Positions 26,945 to 35,297 are shown, counted from the first letter of the stretch. The stretch is DNA of 64,000 bases from Bacillota bacterium (GCA_023390815.1 JAEWCC010000051.1:1-64000); one strand, 5' to 3'. The notes: a model not told the origin generated them from the letters alone. Numbers and translations: made by a program.

Positions 26945-26977
26945 TAAAAAAAAACAGCCGCACTCGCGAGCGGCTGT
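26945..26977 (-). terminator. Terminator between the TasA-like gene and sipW
   Basis: An 8-bp perfect stem (ACAGCCGC with GCGGCTGT) is followed on the minus strand by nine T residues (26953-26945). It lies 20 bases after the TasA-like stop and 52 before the sipW start, so matrix proteins should be made in excess over the peptidase. Confidence 0.88.
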
Positions 26978-26996
26978 CATGATCATGATAGATGGG

Positions 26997-27527
26997 TTAT
27001 TTTTGAGTTCCGGTTACGGAGACCGTCACCGCTGCGCCATAGTTCGCACCAGCATAATTCAAGTCCACCGCGTCGTTGCTCGGCCAGTTGACGGAAACCG
27101 TATAGGTTTTCTGCTGACCGCTGGGGCTCAGCGCAAACTCGCTGTTGTACGCGATCGTGCCGCTGCCGGTTACCGTGCCGACGACGTTTCCGTTCTGATC
27201 CTTGACCGTAACGACCAGCGGAGCAATCATGGTCTTGCCATCTGCCGCCTTAACCTGAACATTAAAGCCCAGCGCCATTGCGGTTTCGCTGACAACCGCA
27301 CCGTCATAGTTTTTAACGCTGAACTGCCAGTCTTTGGTTTCGGTCGGAGCGATCTTGACGTTTTGCGTAAAAGTATCGGCTCCGTTTTCGAGAAGAACGA
27401 ATTCTTTGGCGACCACGCTGCCTGTTGCGATGTTGTCAATGGACGTGGTGTACATGGCGAGCGTGCCCGCAATGATGGAAGTCGTTAACACCATAACCAA
27501 TGCAATAATGACTAAAACTTTTTTCAT
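26997..27527 (-). CDS. SipW-dependent TasA/CalY-like secreted protein 1
   Basis: A 176-residue protein with a SipW-type signal: a short basic N-terminus, a hydrophobic stretch and the cleavage region IIAGTLAMYTTSID, as in TasA, CalY and camelysin. The mature part is a single beta-rich domain (FVLLENGADTFTQNVKIAPTETKDWQFSVKNYDG) that ends in VNWPSNDAVDLNYAGANYG. The gene at 27884 has the same first domain. In Bacillus such proteins assemble into biofilm fibres. The ribosome site is AGGAGG. Fibre formation is inferred, not shown. Confidence 0.85.
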   Translation of the reverse strand: MKKVLVIIALVMVLTTSIIAGTLAMYTTSIDNIATGSVVAKEFVLLENGADTFTQNVKIAPTETKDWQFSVKNYDGAVVSETAMALGFNVQVKAADGKTMIAPLVVTVKDQNGNVVGTVTGSGTIAYNSEFALSPSGQQKTYTVSVNWPSNDAVDLNYAGANYGAAVTVSVTGTQK

Positions 27528-27572
27528 AAAGAATCCTCCTGATTTTTTATTCTTTGAGACAATGTCTCTTGT

Positions 27573-27857
27573 TTACTCGCTTTGCTGCACAACGGATAAC
27601 GTATCGCTTTGTACCGGTGCTTCGCCGGATACCCCGGACAATTCTGTTTCCGCCTGCGTCCCGTTTCCTGCTGCCTGTTTCTCCGGCTCCGCTGCTGCCG
27701 CAACTGTATTCTGCTGAGGCCGCGGCTTGCCGTGCGCATCAGGCTGAATACTGAAGCTGTAAGCCGCTTCGCTGGTATAGCCCGCCAGAGTGCCGCCGAT
27801 TGCGGCAACAAAAGTCGCGCATAGCAGTATCAGCAAGATCAACATTTTGTATTTCAT
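27573..27857 (-). CDS. Small SipW-signal secreted protein
   Basis: A 94-residue protein. Residues 1-30 form a signal with VAAIGGTLAGYTSEA, the SipW recognition pattern. The mature part (about 65 residues) is low-complexity: rich in Gln, Ala, Glu and Pro, with no cysteine. It lies between two TasA-like genes on the same strand (26 bases after one, 45 before the other). By position it might play the role of an anchor or nucleator such as TapA, but there is no sequence match to TapA. No function can be given from sequence. Confidence 0.7.
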   Translation of the reverse strand: MKYKMLILLILLCATFVAAIGGTLAGYTSEAAYSFSIQPDAHGKPRPQQNTVAAAAEPEKQAAGNGTQAETELSGVSGEAPVQSDTLSVVQQSE

Positions 27858-27883
27858 GCGCTCCTACCTCCTGCAAACCCCAG

Positions 27884-28840
27884 TCAGCTAAGGCTTCCAA
27901 ATTTACATGTCAGCGAGGCGCCTATCGAAGCGGTATTGCTGCCGCCCACCTTAACGCCTTGCGGCGCGTCTTTGCCAAGGCCGAATCCATGGCCTCCGAA
28001 CGTGACGCTCTGCCCGGGCTGTATGTTGTCCATAGACGCATTGTTATACCCCGGGTTAACGAAACGGTATACGCCGCTCGGCAGGTTCTGGATCATCTTC
28101 GCGTTGCTCCACACGTTTTGCAGCTTGTCCGAAGGCAGCGTAAAGTCGATATCCCAGGCCTCGATCAGCTGATTGGAATTGTTGGTAATCGTTACGCTGT
28201 AATTAAACTCATTGACTCCGCTCTGGCCGTTTTGCCAGGACGCAGTGGTTTGATACAGCACGCTGACATTGCTCGTCTGCGGCGGCGTTGTCGGCTCGCT
28301 TCCAGAGAGCGGCGCCTGCGAGGCGATCGCGTCAATGTTCACCGTCGTACCGTATGCGTTGCCCGCATAACCGATATCGACGCTGTTGTCGCTCGGCCAG
28401 AAAAGCTCGACTGTATAGGTTTCATCCTGACCGGTTTCGGAAAGCGGAAATTCTCCCAGAACATCAAACGTGCCGACACCGGTTGCGCGGTCCACGACGT
28501 TTCCTGCTTCATTTCGGACGGAAACAGTCAGCGGTGCGATGGCGGTCTTGCCTGCAGAAGCGTGCACATCAAACGTCAGCTTATAATATAAGTCCGTCTC
28601 GGTGACGACATGCCCGGAATAGTTCTTCACATTGAACTGCCATGCCACCTTTTCCGTCGGAGCGATTTTAACACCCTGCGCAAAACTGTCCGCGCCTTCA
28701 CCAGTGAAAACAAACTCCTTGGCGATGACGCTGCCCTGTGCCAGATTATCGATGCTCGTCGTGTACATGGCCAGCGTGCCTGCGGTCACCGAACCCGCCA
28801 TGACCAGCAGCAATACAAGAATTAAAGCAACTCTTTTCAT
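27884..28840 (-). CDS. SipW-dependent TasA-like protein 2 with C-terminal CBM2-like domain
   Basis: A 318-residue protein. Residues 1-30 carry the SipW signal (TAGTLAMYTTSID). Residues about 30-180 match the TasA-like domain of the neighbouring gene (FVFTGEGADSFAQGVKIAPTEKVAWQFNVKNYSG, then WPSDNSVDIGYAGNAYG). After a Thr/Pro linker (about 183-197), residues about 200-315 look like a family 2 carbohydrate-binding module: ITNNSNQLIEAWDIDFTLPS, WSNAKM and IQPGQSVTFGGHGFG. It is the first gene of the locus, behind a predicted promoter. It could tether fibres to cellulose, chitin or the cell wall. The CBM2 call is by pattern only. Confidence 0.82.
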   Translation of the reverse strand: MKRVALILVLLLVMAGSVTAGTLAMYTTSIDNLAQGSVIAKEFVFTGEGADSFAQGVKIAPTEKVAWQFNVKNYSGHVVTETDLYYKLTFDVHASAGKTAIAPLTVSVRNEAGNVVDRATGVGTFDVLGEFPLSETGQDETYTVELFWPSDNSVDIGYAGNAYGTTVNIDAIASQAPLSGSEPTTPPQTSNVSVLYQTTASWQNGQSGVNEFNYSVTITNNSNQLIEAWDIDFTLPSDKLQNVWSNAKMIQNLPSGVYRFVNPGYNNASMDNIQPGQSVTFGGHGFGLGKDAPQGVKVGGSNTASIGASLTCKFGSLS

Positions 28841-28859
28841 CTTGATCCTTATTATTGTG

Positions 28860-28909
28860 GTCCAGAAGCCACAAATCGTCGTTTGTGTAGTCCGAAAACC
28901 ACAAATCGT
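28860..28909 (-). repeat. Two 20-base direct repeats in the leader of the TasA-like operon
   Basis: The units at 28860-28879 and 28890-28909 agree at 17 of 20 positions, both ending CCACAAATCGT on the plus strand, with a 30-base period (about three helical turns). They lie between the predicted transcription start and the first codon. Tandem same-face spacing suggests an activator or repressor site. Confidence 0.6.
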
Positions 28910-28925
28910 ATTAATTCTTAATTAA

Positions 28926-28954
28926 ATGCTAACATGCTATATATGGTGCGTCAA
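28926..28954 (-). promoter_or_regulatory. Promoter of the TasA-like/SipW locus
   Basis: On the minus strand TTGACG (28954-28949), 17 bases, TAGCAT (28931-28926). The -35 matches five of six positions and the -10 four of six. The first gene starts about 86 bases downstream. Confidence 0.55.
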
Positions 28955-29290
28955 ATTGTATGATTTAACATATATAGTATGAGCTACGCGAAATCCGTAT
29001 AATAATTTGCGTACAAAAAGGTAATAAAGGGCGGATATGGCGTGTTGCTGCATATACAAAAAATTCGAAACAATTTGGCTGGAATTTAATACTTCTTTCG
29101 GTTTTATAGTTAAAAGTAGAACCGCAGGTCTGCTTTAGTAGAAGGATTCCAACCGGCGCAAATTGGCGGAATGATCAGGGTGGGGGTGGGGGTAAAGGAG
29201 CTAGAGATGTACTGGTAACCATATTGTAGAAGGCATGGTTATCGGCTGGTATGATGCCGTCGAATTGATTCGCATTACCGTTTTAACATC

Positions 29291-29304
29291 GTGAAACGTT
29301 TCAC
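29291..29304. promoter_or_regulatory. LacI-type operator, upstream copy
   Basis: GTGAAACGTTTCAC is a perfect 14-base palindrome with the central CG typical of LacI/GalR-family sites. It lies about 170 bases upstream of the lacI -35, suited to DNA looping with the copy at 29511. Confidence 0.75.
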
Positions 29305-29474
29305 GGTATTTTCGCATTAATTACACGCTGTTTCACTGCGAGATTTTTAATTACTGTACTAGAAAAACTGTTCAAATTTCGATTTATTATGCAAAAACAT
29401 CAATAAAAATAATAAAAAATAGAAATAATGCAAGGAATCGTACCGGATTACTGCTTGGGAATGAAAAAACACGC

Positions 29475-29503
29475 TTGACATAACATGCGAATGTGTGTAG
29501 ACT
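29475..29503 (+). promoter_or_regulatory. Promoter of the lacI-fucI operon
   Basis: TTGACA at 29475-29480 (perfect), 17 bases, TAGACT at 29498-29503 (four of six). The lacI start is 70 bases downstream. Confidence 0.75.
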
Positions 29504-29510
29504 CGTACTA

Positions 29511-29524
29511 GTGAATCGTTTTGC
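29511..29524. promoter_or_regulatory. LacI-type operator over the transcription start
   Basis: GTGAATCGTTTTGC matches the upstream palindrome at 11 of 14 positions. It begins eight bases after the -10, so repressor bound here would block initiation. Confidence 0.55.
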
Positions 29525-29572
29525 GCTACTGTACATAGATTTTCATAACACAATTTAAAGGATAGATCACTG

Positions 29573-30616
29573 ATGCCTACGATTAAGGATGTTGCAAGAC
29601 ATTCGGGATTAGCCTATGCAACGATTTCAAAATATTTGAATGGCGGCAATGTACTGCCTGAAAACAGGGAAAAGATCGAGGCAGCTATCAAGGAATTGAA
29701 CTTCACCGTCAATGAATTTGCGCGCGGGCTTAAAACCAACAAGTCCAATACGGTGGGTATCATTATTCCGGATATCGGGAATGTACTCGTTGCACATACC
29801 ATCCCTATTATCGTAGATGAACTGCGCAAAAACGGGTATGCGACCATCATATGTGACTCGCGTTCGGATCACGAGCGCGAAAAGGAGCTTGTCAATTTTT
29901 CTATGGCGAAACGTGTCGACGGAATCATCAACATGCCGGTAGGCGCGGATGGTTCCCATTTGTTCGATGCGTTTGAGAATGAGGTGCCAGTCGTTCTGCT
30001 GGACCGGATCGTAACCGACTGTATCGGGCACGTCGATGCCGTGCTGGTTGATAACGCGCGCGCCGCCCAGGATGCGACAGCTTGCCTGATTGAACACGGA
30101 CATGTGGAAATTGGTGTGATTGCAGGTCCCCGGGATGTCTATACGGCGATGGAGCGCCTTTCTGGGTACATTTCAATGCTAAAGAAGTATAAGCTGTCGG
30201 TTAAGGATTCGCTAATTGAGTATACTGATTTTAGTATAGAAAGCGGTTATCGCGCGTGTAAACGTCTGCTCAACAATAATCCCGGTATGACAGCGTTGTT
30301 CACCTCGAACTACGACGTCACCGTAGGCGCAATGATGGCGATTAACGAACGTGGGCTTTCTGTACCCGATAGTATTTCGGTTTTCGGATTTGACGACATG
30401 CCGTTTGCGCAGGTTATCAAACCTCACCTGAGCGTCATCGCCCAGCCGATCTGCGAGATTGGCAAATACGCCGCGCAAATTCTTCTGGACAGAATGAGCG
30501 GCAAGAACAAAGGACACGCGAAAGTTACCGTGCTGCGCACCGATACCGTTTTCCGTGATTCCGTGGCGACCAGAGCATCATCAGGCAACAACGGCGAAAC
30601 CGTTTGCAATGAATAA
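29573..30616 (+). CDS. LacI family transcriptional regulator of the fucose-type operon
   Basis: A 347-residue regulator. Residues 1-50 form the LacI DNA-binding domain: TIKDVARHSGLAYATISKYLNG. The rest is a periplasmic-binding-like sensor (VGIIIPDIGNVLVAHTIP; VPVVLLDRIV; GFDDMPFAQVIKPHLSVIAQP). It is the first gene of the sugar operon, 23 bases before the fucose isomerase. Two related 14-base palindromes upstream are its probable operators, giving autorepression relieved by the sugar or a derivative. Confidence 0.93.
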   Translation: MPTIKDVARHSGLAYATISKYLNGGNVLPENREKIEAAIKELNFTVNEFARGLKTNKSNTVGIIIPDIGNVLVAHTIPIIVDELRKNGYATIICDSRSDHEREKELVNFSMAKRVDGIINMPVGADGSHLFDAFENEVPVVLLDRIVTDCIGHVDAVLVDNARAAQDATACLIEHGHVEIGVIAGPRDVYTAMERLSGYISMLKKYKLSVKDSLIEYTDFSIESGYRACKRLLNNNPGMTALFTSNYDVTVGAMMAINERGLSVPDSISVFGFDDMPFAQVIKPHLSVIAQPICEIGKYAAQILLDRMSGKNKGHAKVTVLRTDTVFRDSVATRASSGNNGETVCNE

Positions 30617-30639
30617 TTAGTAAGGAGAGGCATTGGATC

Positions 30640-32406
30640 ATGGTAAAAATCGGTATACGGCCATGTATTGATGGCAGACGAAACGGTGTCCGTGAATCAC
30701 TTGAAGATCAGACAATGGGCATGGCAATTTCCGCTGCAAAGCTGATCAAAGAGAATTTGAAATATCCCGATGGCAGCCCTGTTGAGGTTGTCATTGCTGA
30801 CACGACGATTGGCGGGGTTAAGGAAGCTACCTTGTGTCAGGATAAATTTGAGAGGGAAGAGGTTGGCGTTACACTGACCGTATCTCCCTGCTGGTGCTAT
30901 TCCACCGAAGTGATGGATCAGGACCCTGCCACAATCAAGGCGGTTTGGGGCTTTAACGGCACCGAGCGTCCCGGCGCAGTGTTCCTCGCGGCGGTGCTGG
31001 CTGCGCATTCCCAGAAAGGCCTTCCGGCATTTGGTATCTATGGCCATGACGTAAGGGATAAAGACGACTTCTCCATTCCCGAGGATGTTCAGGAAAAAAT
31101 ACTACGTTTTGCAAAATGCGCAATCGCGGCCAAGCTGATGCGCAAGAAGAGCTATCTGCAGATTGGTTCCATGTGCATGGGCATCGCGGGTTCCATCCTC
31201 GACCAGGATATGATTCAGCAGTATTTCGGCATGAGAAGCGAGTCGGTCGATGAGACTGAGATTCTCCGCCGTATCGATAACGGCATTTACGACCCCGCAG
31301 AATTCGAGAAGGCGCTTGCGTGGACAAAGCAGCACTGCAAAGAGGGCTACGAAAAGAATTCGGCGGACATGGCGTTCTCCCGCGAAGTCAAGGATGCACA
31401 GTGGGAGTTTGTGGTTAAAAGCGCAATCATCATCCGTGACCTGATGATCGGCAATCCGAGACTCGCGGAACTTGGATTTGTCGAAGAGAGCTGCGGTCAC
31501 AATGCGATACTGGGCGGCGTGCAGGGACAGCGCCAGTGGACCGATTACAAGCCAAACTTCGATTTCGCGGAAGCCATTTTGAATTCCCAGTTCGACTGGA
31601 ACGGGCTGAGGGAGTCCCTCGTGCTCGCAACAGAGAACGACGCGCTCAATGGTTTTTCCATGTTGTTTGAGCATCTTCTGACGAATCGTCCTGGTATCTT
31701 TGCGGACGTTCGCACCTACTGGAGCCCGGAAGCAGTCAAGAGAGTGACGGGCAAGGAACTGACCGGACTTGCGAAGAACGGCATTATTCACCTGATCAAT
31801 TCGGGTGCGGCGTCGGTAGACGGCACTGCCGCGGTATCGGATGCGGCGGGCAACCCGGTCATCAAGCCCTTCTATGAAATGACGGAAGCGGAAGCAAACG
31901 CCTGTCTGGCCAAAACCGACTGGTGTCCCGCAGATCAGTACTATTTCCGTGGCGGCGGCTTCTCGAGCCACTACATTGGCGGTACGCGCGGCGGCATGCC
32001 GGTAACGATGATCCGCCTGAATCTCGTCAAGGGCTTGGGCCCGGTGCTGCAGCTGGCAGAAGGCTATACTTGCGAGCTGGATCCGGAAATCCACAGGACG
32101 CTTGACCAGCGCACCGACCCGACATGGCCGACGACCTGGTTTGCGCCGAGACTCACGGGCAAAGGCGCGTTTACCGATGTTTACAACGTCATGGCGAAAT
32201 GGGGCGCTAACCACGGCGCATTCTGCTACGGCCACATCGGTCAGGATATGATCACAATGGCTTCGATGCTGCGCATACCGGTATCCATGCACAACGTCGA
32301 AGAGGGCGAGATATTCCGCCCGTCCACCTGGAGCGCGTTTGGTACCAACGATCTGGAAGGCGCCGATTACCGCGCTTGCGCGGCACTCGGACCGATGTAC
32401 AAGTAA
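30640..32406 (+). CDS. fucI: L-fucose isomerase
   Basis: A 588-residue aldose-ketose isomerase, close to the 591 of the E. coli enzyme. Visible features: RRNGVRESLEDQTMGMA near the start, and the metal ligands Glu 332 in ATENDALNG, Asp 356 in FADVRTYW and His 525 in GANHGAF, at the expected spacing. It converts L-fucose to L-fuculose with Mn2+, and often D-arabinose to D-ribulose. In this operon no fuculose kinase or aldolase follows; instead come an importer, a creatininase-family and a URO-D protein. A kinase and a second isomerase are in the next sugar operon, and a kinase-aldolase pair is at 11967-17024. Confidence 0.95.
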   Translation: MVKIGIRPCIDGRRNGVRESLEDQTMGMAISAAKLIKENLKYPDGSPVEVVIADTTIGGVKEATLCQDKFEREEVGVTLTVSPCWCYSTEVMDQDPATIKAVWGFNGTERPGAVFLAAVLAAHSQKGLPAFGIYGHDVRDKDDFSIPEDVQEKILRFAKCAIAAKLMRKKSYLQIGSMCMGIAGSILDQDMIQQYFGMRSESVDETEILRRIDNGIYDPAEFEKALAWTKQHCKEGYEKNSADMAFSREVKDAQWEFVVKSAIIIRDLMIGNPRLAELGFVEESCGHNAILGGVQGQRQWTDYKPNFDFAEAILNSQFDWNGLRESLVLATENDALNGFSMLFEHLLTNRPGIFADVRTYWSPEAVKRVTGKELTGLAKNGIIHLINSGAASVDGTAAVSDAAGNPVIKPFYEMTEAEANACLAKTDWCPADQYYFRGGGFSSHYIGGTRGGMPVTMIRLNLVKGLGPVLQLAEGYTCELDPEIHRTLDQRTDPTWPTTWFAPRLTGKGAFTDVYNVMAKWGANHGAFCYGHIGQDMITMASMLRIPVSMHNVEEGEIFRPSTWSAFGTNDLEGADYRACAALGPMYK

Positions 32407-32477
32407 TCGGTTAACAAAGTTTCAGAAATTATATTTCTTCTGCGTCAGCAGAGAAGAAAATATAAGGAGGAAAAGAA

Positions 32478-33542
32478 ATGAAGAAACTCATCGCAATGGC
32501 ATTGGTTCTCGTGATGGTTCTGGCCATGGCTGCTTGCACAACCAACAATCAGCCCGCTGAATCCAGCGCCGCAACAACCACCGAACAGGTATCTCCGTCG
32601 GCTGAAACGTCTACACCGGCTGAGGCAGGCGCACCCGTCATCGCTTTTGTGCCGAAGGTTATCGGCCAGGCATGGTGGGATTATGTCCGTGACAGCGGCG
32701 TAAAGGCATGGTCTGAGGAAAACGGCATTGAAGTTAAGTACCAGGGACCGACCGAAGTTGACGCTGCCGCTCAGGTTCAGATCATGACGGACCTGGTCGC
32801 GCAGGATATCGACGTCCTCTGCTTCTCGCCGAACGATCCGGACGCTTGCGAGAATATCTGCAAAGAAGCGATGGAAAAAGGCATCATCGTAATCGCGACC
32901 GAAGCTTCGGGCATGACCAACGTTAACTACGACGTGGAAGCGTTCGACGAAAAGGGTCTCGGCGGCTTCATGATGGATCAGCTCGCTGCTCAGATGGGCG
33001 AATCTGGCGAATACATCACCATGGTTGGTTCCATGACGATGGAATCCCACAACAACTGGGCGGACGCCGCTGTGGCTCGCCAGCAGGAAGCTTATCCGAA
33101 CATGACGCTGGTTGAGGACAAGCGCGTCTCTTCCGAGAGCGATGCTGAAGTTGCATACCAGAAGACCAAGGAACTGCTCAAGAAGTACCCCAACCTGAAG
33201 GGTATCCTGGGCACCTCCTCCTTCGACTCCCCGGGCGCAGCTCGTGCGATCGAAGAACTCGGCCTGACCGGTAAAGTGTTCGCCATCTCTGTGGCGCTGC
33301 CCTCTGAAACCCGCGACTACCTGAAGGACGGCGTTCTCGGTTCCGTCGCTCTGTGGGATCCGGCGCTGGCTGCGAAGGCAATGCTGAATCTGGCAGTCAA
33401 GATGTATAATAAAGAAGAAATCAAGACCGGCGCTGACCTTGGGGTAGAAGGCTACACCAACGTGAACATCACCGGTACCAACGTGATCGGCCAGGGCTGG
33501 ATCGCGATCACCAAGGACAACGTAGATACCTTCACATTCTAA
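32478..33542 (+). CDS. Sugar ABC transporter substrate-binding lipoprotein (RhaS/LsrB-like)
   Basis: A 354-residue lipoprotein: basic start, hydrophobic stretch, lipobox MAAC (Cys near 19), and a Thr/Ser/Glu-rich linker to about residue 48. The type I binding fold starts at VIAFVPKVIGQAWWDYVRDSG, the pattern of the rhamnose/autoinducer-2 branch; GILGTSSFDSPGAARAIEELGL follows near 235. It is placed after fucI and before the ATPase. The ligand is most likely a 6-deoxyhexose, given FucI and RhaM in the operon. This is context-based. Confidence 0.92.
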   Translation: MKKLIAMALVLVMVLAMAACTTNNQPAESSAATTTEQVSPSAETSTPAEAGAPVIAFVPKVIGQAWWDYVRDSGVKAWSEENGIEVKYQGPTEVDAAAQVQIMTDLVAQDIDVLCFSPNDPDACENICKEAMEKGIIVIATEASGMTNVNYDVEAFDEKGLGGFMMDQLAAQMGESGEYITMVGSMTMESHNNWADAAVARQQEAYPNMTLVEDKRVSSESDAEVAYQKTKELLKKYPNLKGILGTSSFDSPGAARAIEELGLTGKVFAISVALPSETRDYLKDGVLGSVALWDPALAAKAMLNLAVKMYNKEEIKTGADLGVEGYTNVNITGTNVIGQGWIAITKDNVDTFTF

Positions 33543-33586
33543 ATGAATCTGCAGGCGACTGCGGAAACAGATTACAGGACGTATGT

Positions 33587-33611
33587 GGCAGGGAAGCTTT
33601 GCTTCCCTGCC
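33587..33611 (+). other. Intercistronic hairpin after the RhaS-like gene
   Basis: A perfect 11-bp stem, GGCAGGGAAGC with GCTTCCCTGCC, around a TTT loop. It is not followed by a T-run, so it is more likely an mRNA-protecting or processing element than a terminator. It parallels the hairpin at 2286 in the other importer operon. Confidence 0.7.
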
Positions 33612-33797
33612 CTGTCCGTAAAATACCTAGCCTTTTCTGGGCTTTATTCCGGCAAGGCTGGCCACTGATGGAAGCTTAACGGCGAATAGTCGCCGTGCTG
33701 ACCCTTTGGCAGCCGTTCCGTTTCCATGAATGGCCACGTGCCAGTTTAGCCTGCGGCGTAAGCCGTAAAACTCTTTCGAAAGGGAGTTTGCCAATCT

Positions 33798-35282
33798 ATG
33801 TCTGAATATTTGCTTGAAATGAAGAATATTTACAAATCATTTTCCGGTGTACACGCGCTGGAAAATGTGAACTTCGCAGTGCGTCCCGGTAAGGTCATGT
33901 GCCTGGCCGGCGAGAACGGATGCGGTAAATCCACGCTGGTCAAGATTATCTCCGGCGTTTATACAAAGGATGAGGGTGAGGTTTGGTTCCAAGGGGAAAA
34001 GATCACAAAGATCACTCCGGCTGAGGCCACCCGGCTGGGCATCCAAGTCATCTATCAGGATCTGTCGATTTTCCCCAATTTGACCGTGCGTGAAAATCTG
34101 GCCATGAACTCGGAGATTACCGCGAATCGGAAGTTTGTCAACCGTAAGCGCATGGACGATACCGCAAAAGAAGCGCTCAGCAAGATCGGGCACCAAATCG
34201 ATCTTGACGCGAAGATGGGCGACTTAAGCGTAGCCGACAAGCAGCTGATTGCCATCTGCCGTGCGCTGCTGTTTAACGCCAAGCTCATCATTATGGATGA
34301 GCCCACCACGGCACTGACGAAGAAAGAAGTGGACGCGCTCTTTAAGACCGTCCGTAAGCTGCGTGACTCGGGAATCGCGATTATGTTTATCAGCCATAAG
34401 ATCGAAGAAATTTTCGAGATTTCTGACGACATCGCAATCATGCGGAACGGCAAGAACGTATATCTGGGTACCACTTCAGAGATTACGCCCAAAGAATTTA
34501 CGTACTATATGACGGGCCGTGAATTGTCGGAAGATCGTTTCTGCCCTGAAAACATCAGCGCCGAGCCGGTGCTGGAAACAAAGAACCTGACGCTTGAGGG
34601 CAGTTACTCGGATGTTTCCTTCGAACTTCGGAAAGGGGAGATCCTGGGGATTACCGGCCTCCTGGGTTCCGGACGTACGGAGCTGGCGCTGTCGCTGTTC
34701 GGTCTGTTAAAGCCAAAAAGCGGCGATATTATACTGAAAGGCAAGAAGGTCAAAATTGCATCTCCGATTATGGCGCAGAAGCTCAAAATCGGATACGTGC
34801 CGGAAGACCGTCTGACCGAAGGTTTGTGCCTGCAACAGCCGATCGCAGACAATATCACATTGTCGTCTTTAAAGCGTCTGTCCAGCAAGATGGGCATCAT
34901 TAAAGACAAAACCGTCCTCGATGATGCGAACGTATGGGTAAAGAAATTCTCAATTGCCACCGACGATGCACGCAAGTTTGCCTCGACGCTTTCCGGCGGC
35001 AACCAGCAGAAGATTGTGCTGTCCAAATGGCTCAGCAACGACCTCGATATTCTGATCCTCAACGGCCCGACCGTGGGTGTCGATGTCGGCGCGAAGCAGG
35101 ATATTCATCACCTCGTTCATGAGCTGGCCAACGACGGACTGGCGGTGATCATTATATCGGACGACCTCGCTGAAGTCGTCGCGAACTGCAGCCGTGTCAT
35201 TGTAATGAAGGAAGGCAAGATCGTCGGCCAGCTTGACAGCGGCGATATTTGCAACCAGGCTATCCTGGATATCATTCGGTAA
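33798..35282 (+). CDS. Sugar ABC transporter ATP-binding protein with altered second Walker B
   Basis: A 494-residue tandem-NBD ATPase. NBD1 is canonical: GENGCGKST, LSVADKQ region and IIMDEPTTALT. NBD2 has the common GLLGSGRTE and LSGGNQQK, but its Walker B reads LILNGPT (about 419-425), with Asn for the Mg-binding Asp and Gly for the catalytic Glu. The other importer in this window keeps LILDEPT there. NBD2 is thus unlikely to hydrolyse ATP; NBD1 must do the work. It lies 255 bases after the binding protein and 15 before the first permease. Confidence 0.93.
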   Translation: MSEYLLEMKNIYKSFSGVHALENVNFAVRPGKVMCLAGENGCGKSTLVKIISGVYTKDEGEVWFQGEKITKITPAEATRLGIQVIYQDLSIFPNLTVRENLAMNSEITANRKFVNRKRMDDTAKEALSKIGHQIDLDAKMGDLSVADKQLIAICRALLFNAKLIIMDEPTTALTKKEVDALFKTVRKLRDSGIAIMFISHKIEEIFEISDDIAIMRNGKNVYLGTTSEITPKEFTYYMTGRELSEDRFCPENISAEPVLETKNLTLEGSYSDVSFELRKGEILGITGLLGSGRTELALSLFGLLKPKSGDIILKGKKVKIASPIMAQKLKIGYVPEDRLTEGLCLQQPIADNITLSSLKRLSSKMGIIKDKTVLDDANVWVKKFSIATDDARKFASTLSGGNQQKIVLSKWLSNDLDILILNGPTVGVDVGAKQDIHHLVHELANDGLAVIIISDDLAEVVANCSRVIVMKEGKIVGQLDSGDICNQAILDIIR

Positions 35283-35297
35283 GGGAGAGGTTGACTT

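Larger units (their letters stand above)
28841..29572. other. Intergenic regulatory region between the divergent SipW locus and lacI operon
   Basis: A 732-base non-coding, AT-rich region. The left part holds the minus-strand promoter and direct repeats of the TasA-like operon. The right part holds the lacI promoter and operators. The middle (about 28960-29280) shows only a G-rich run near 29178 and no frame or RNA structure I can support. Confidence 0.7.

Noticed and set aside
29177..29192. G-rich run as a G-quadruplex
   Set aside because: Only three separate G-tracts (GGG, GGGGG, GGGGG) are present, so four tracts of three need splitting of one; no gene start is near.
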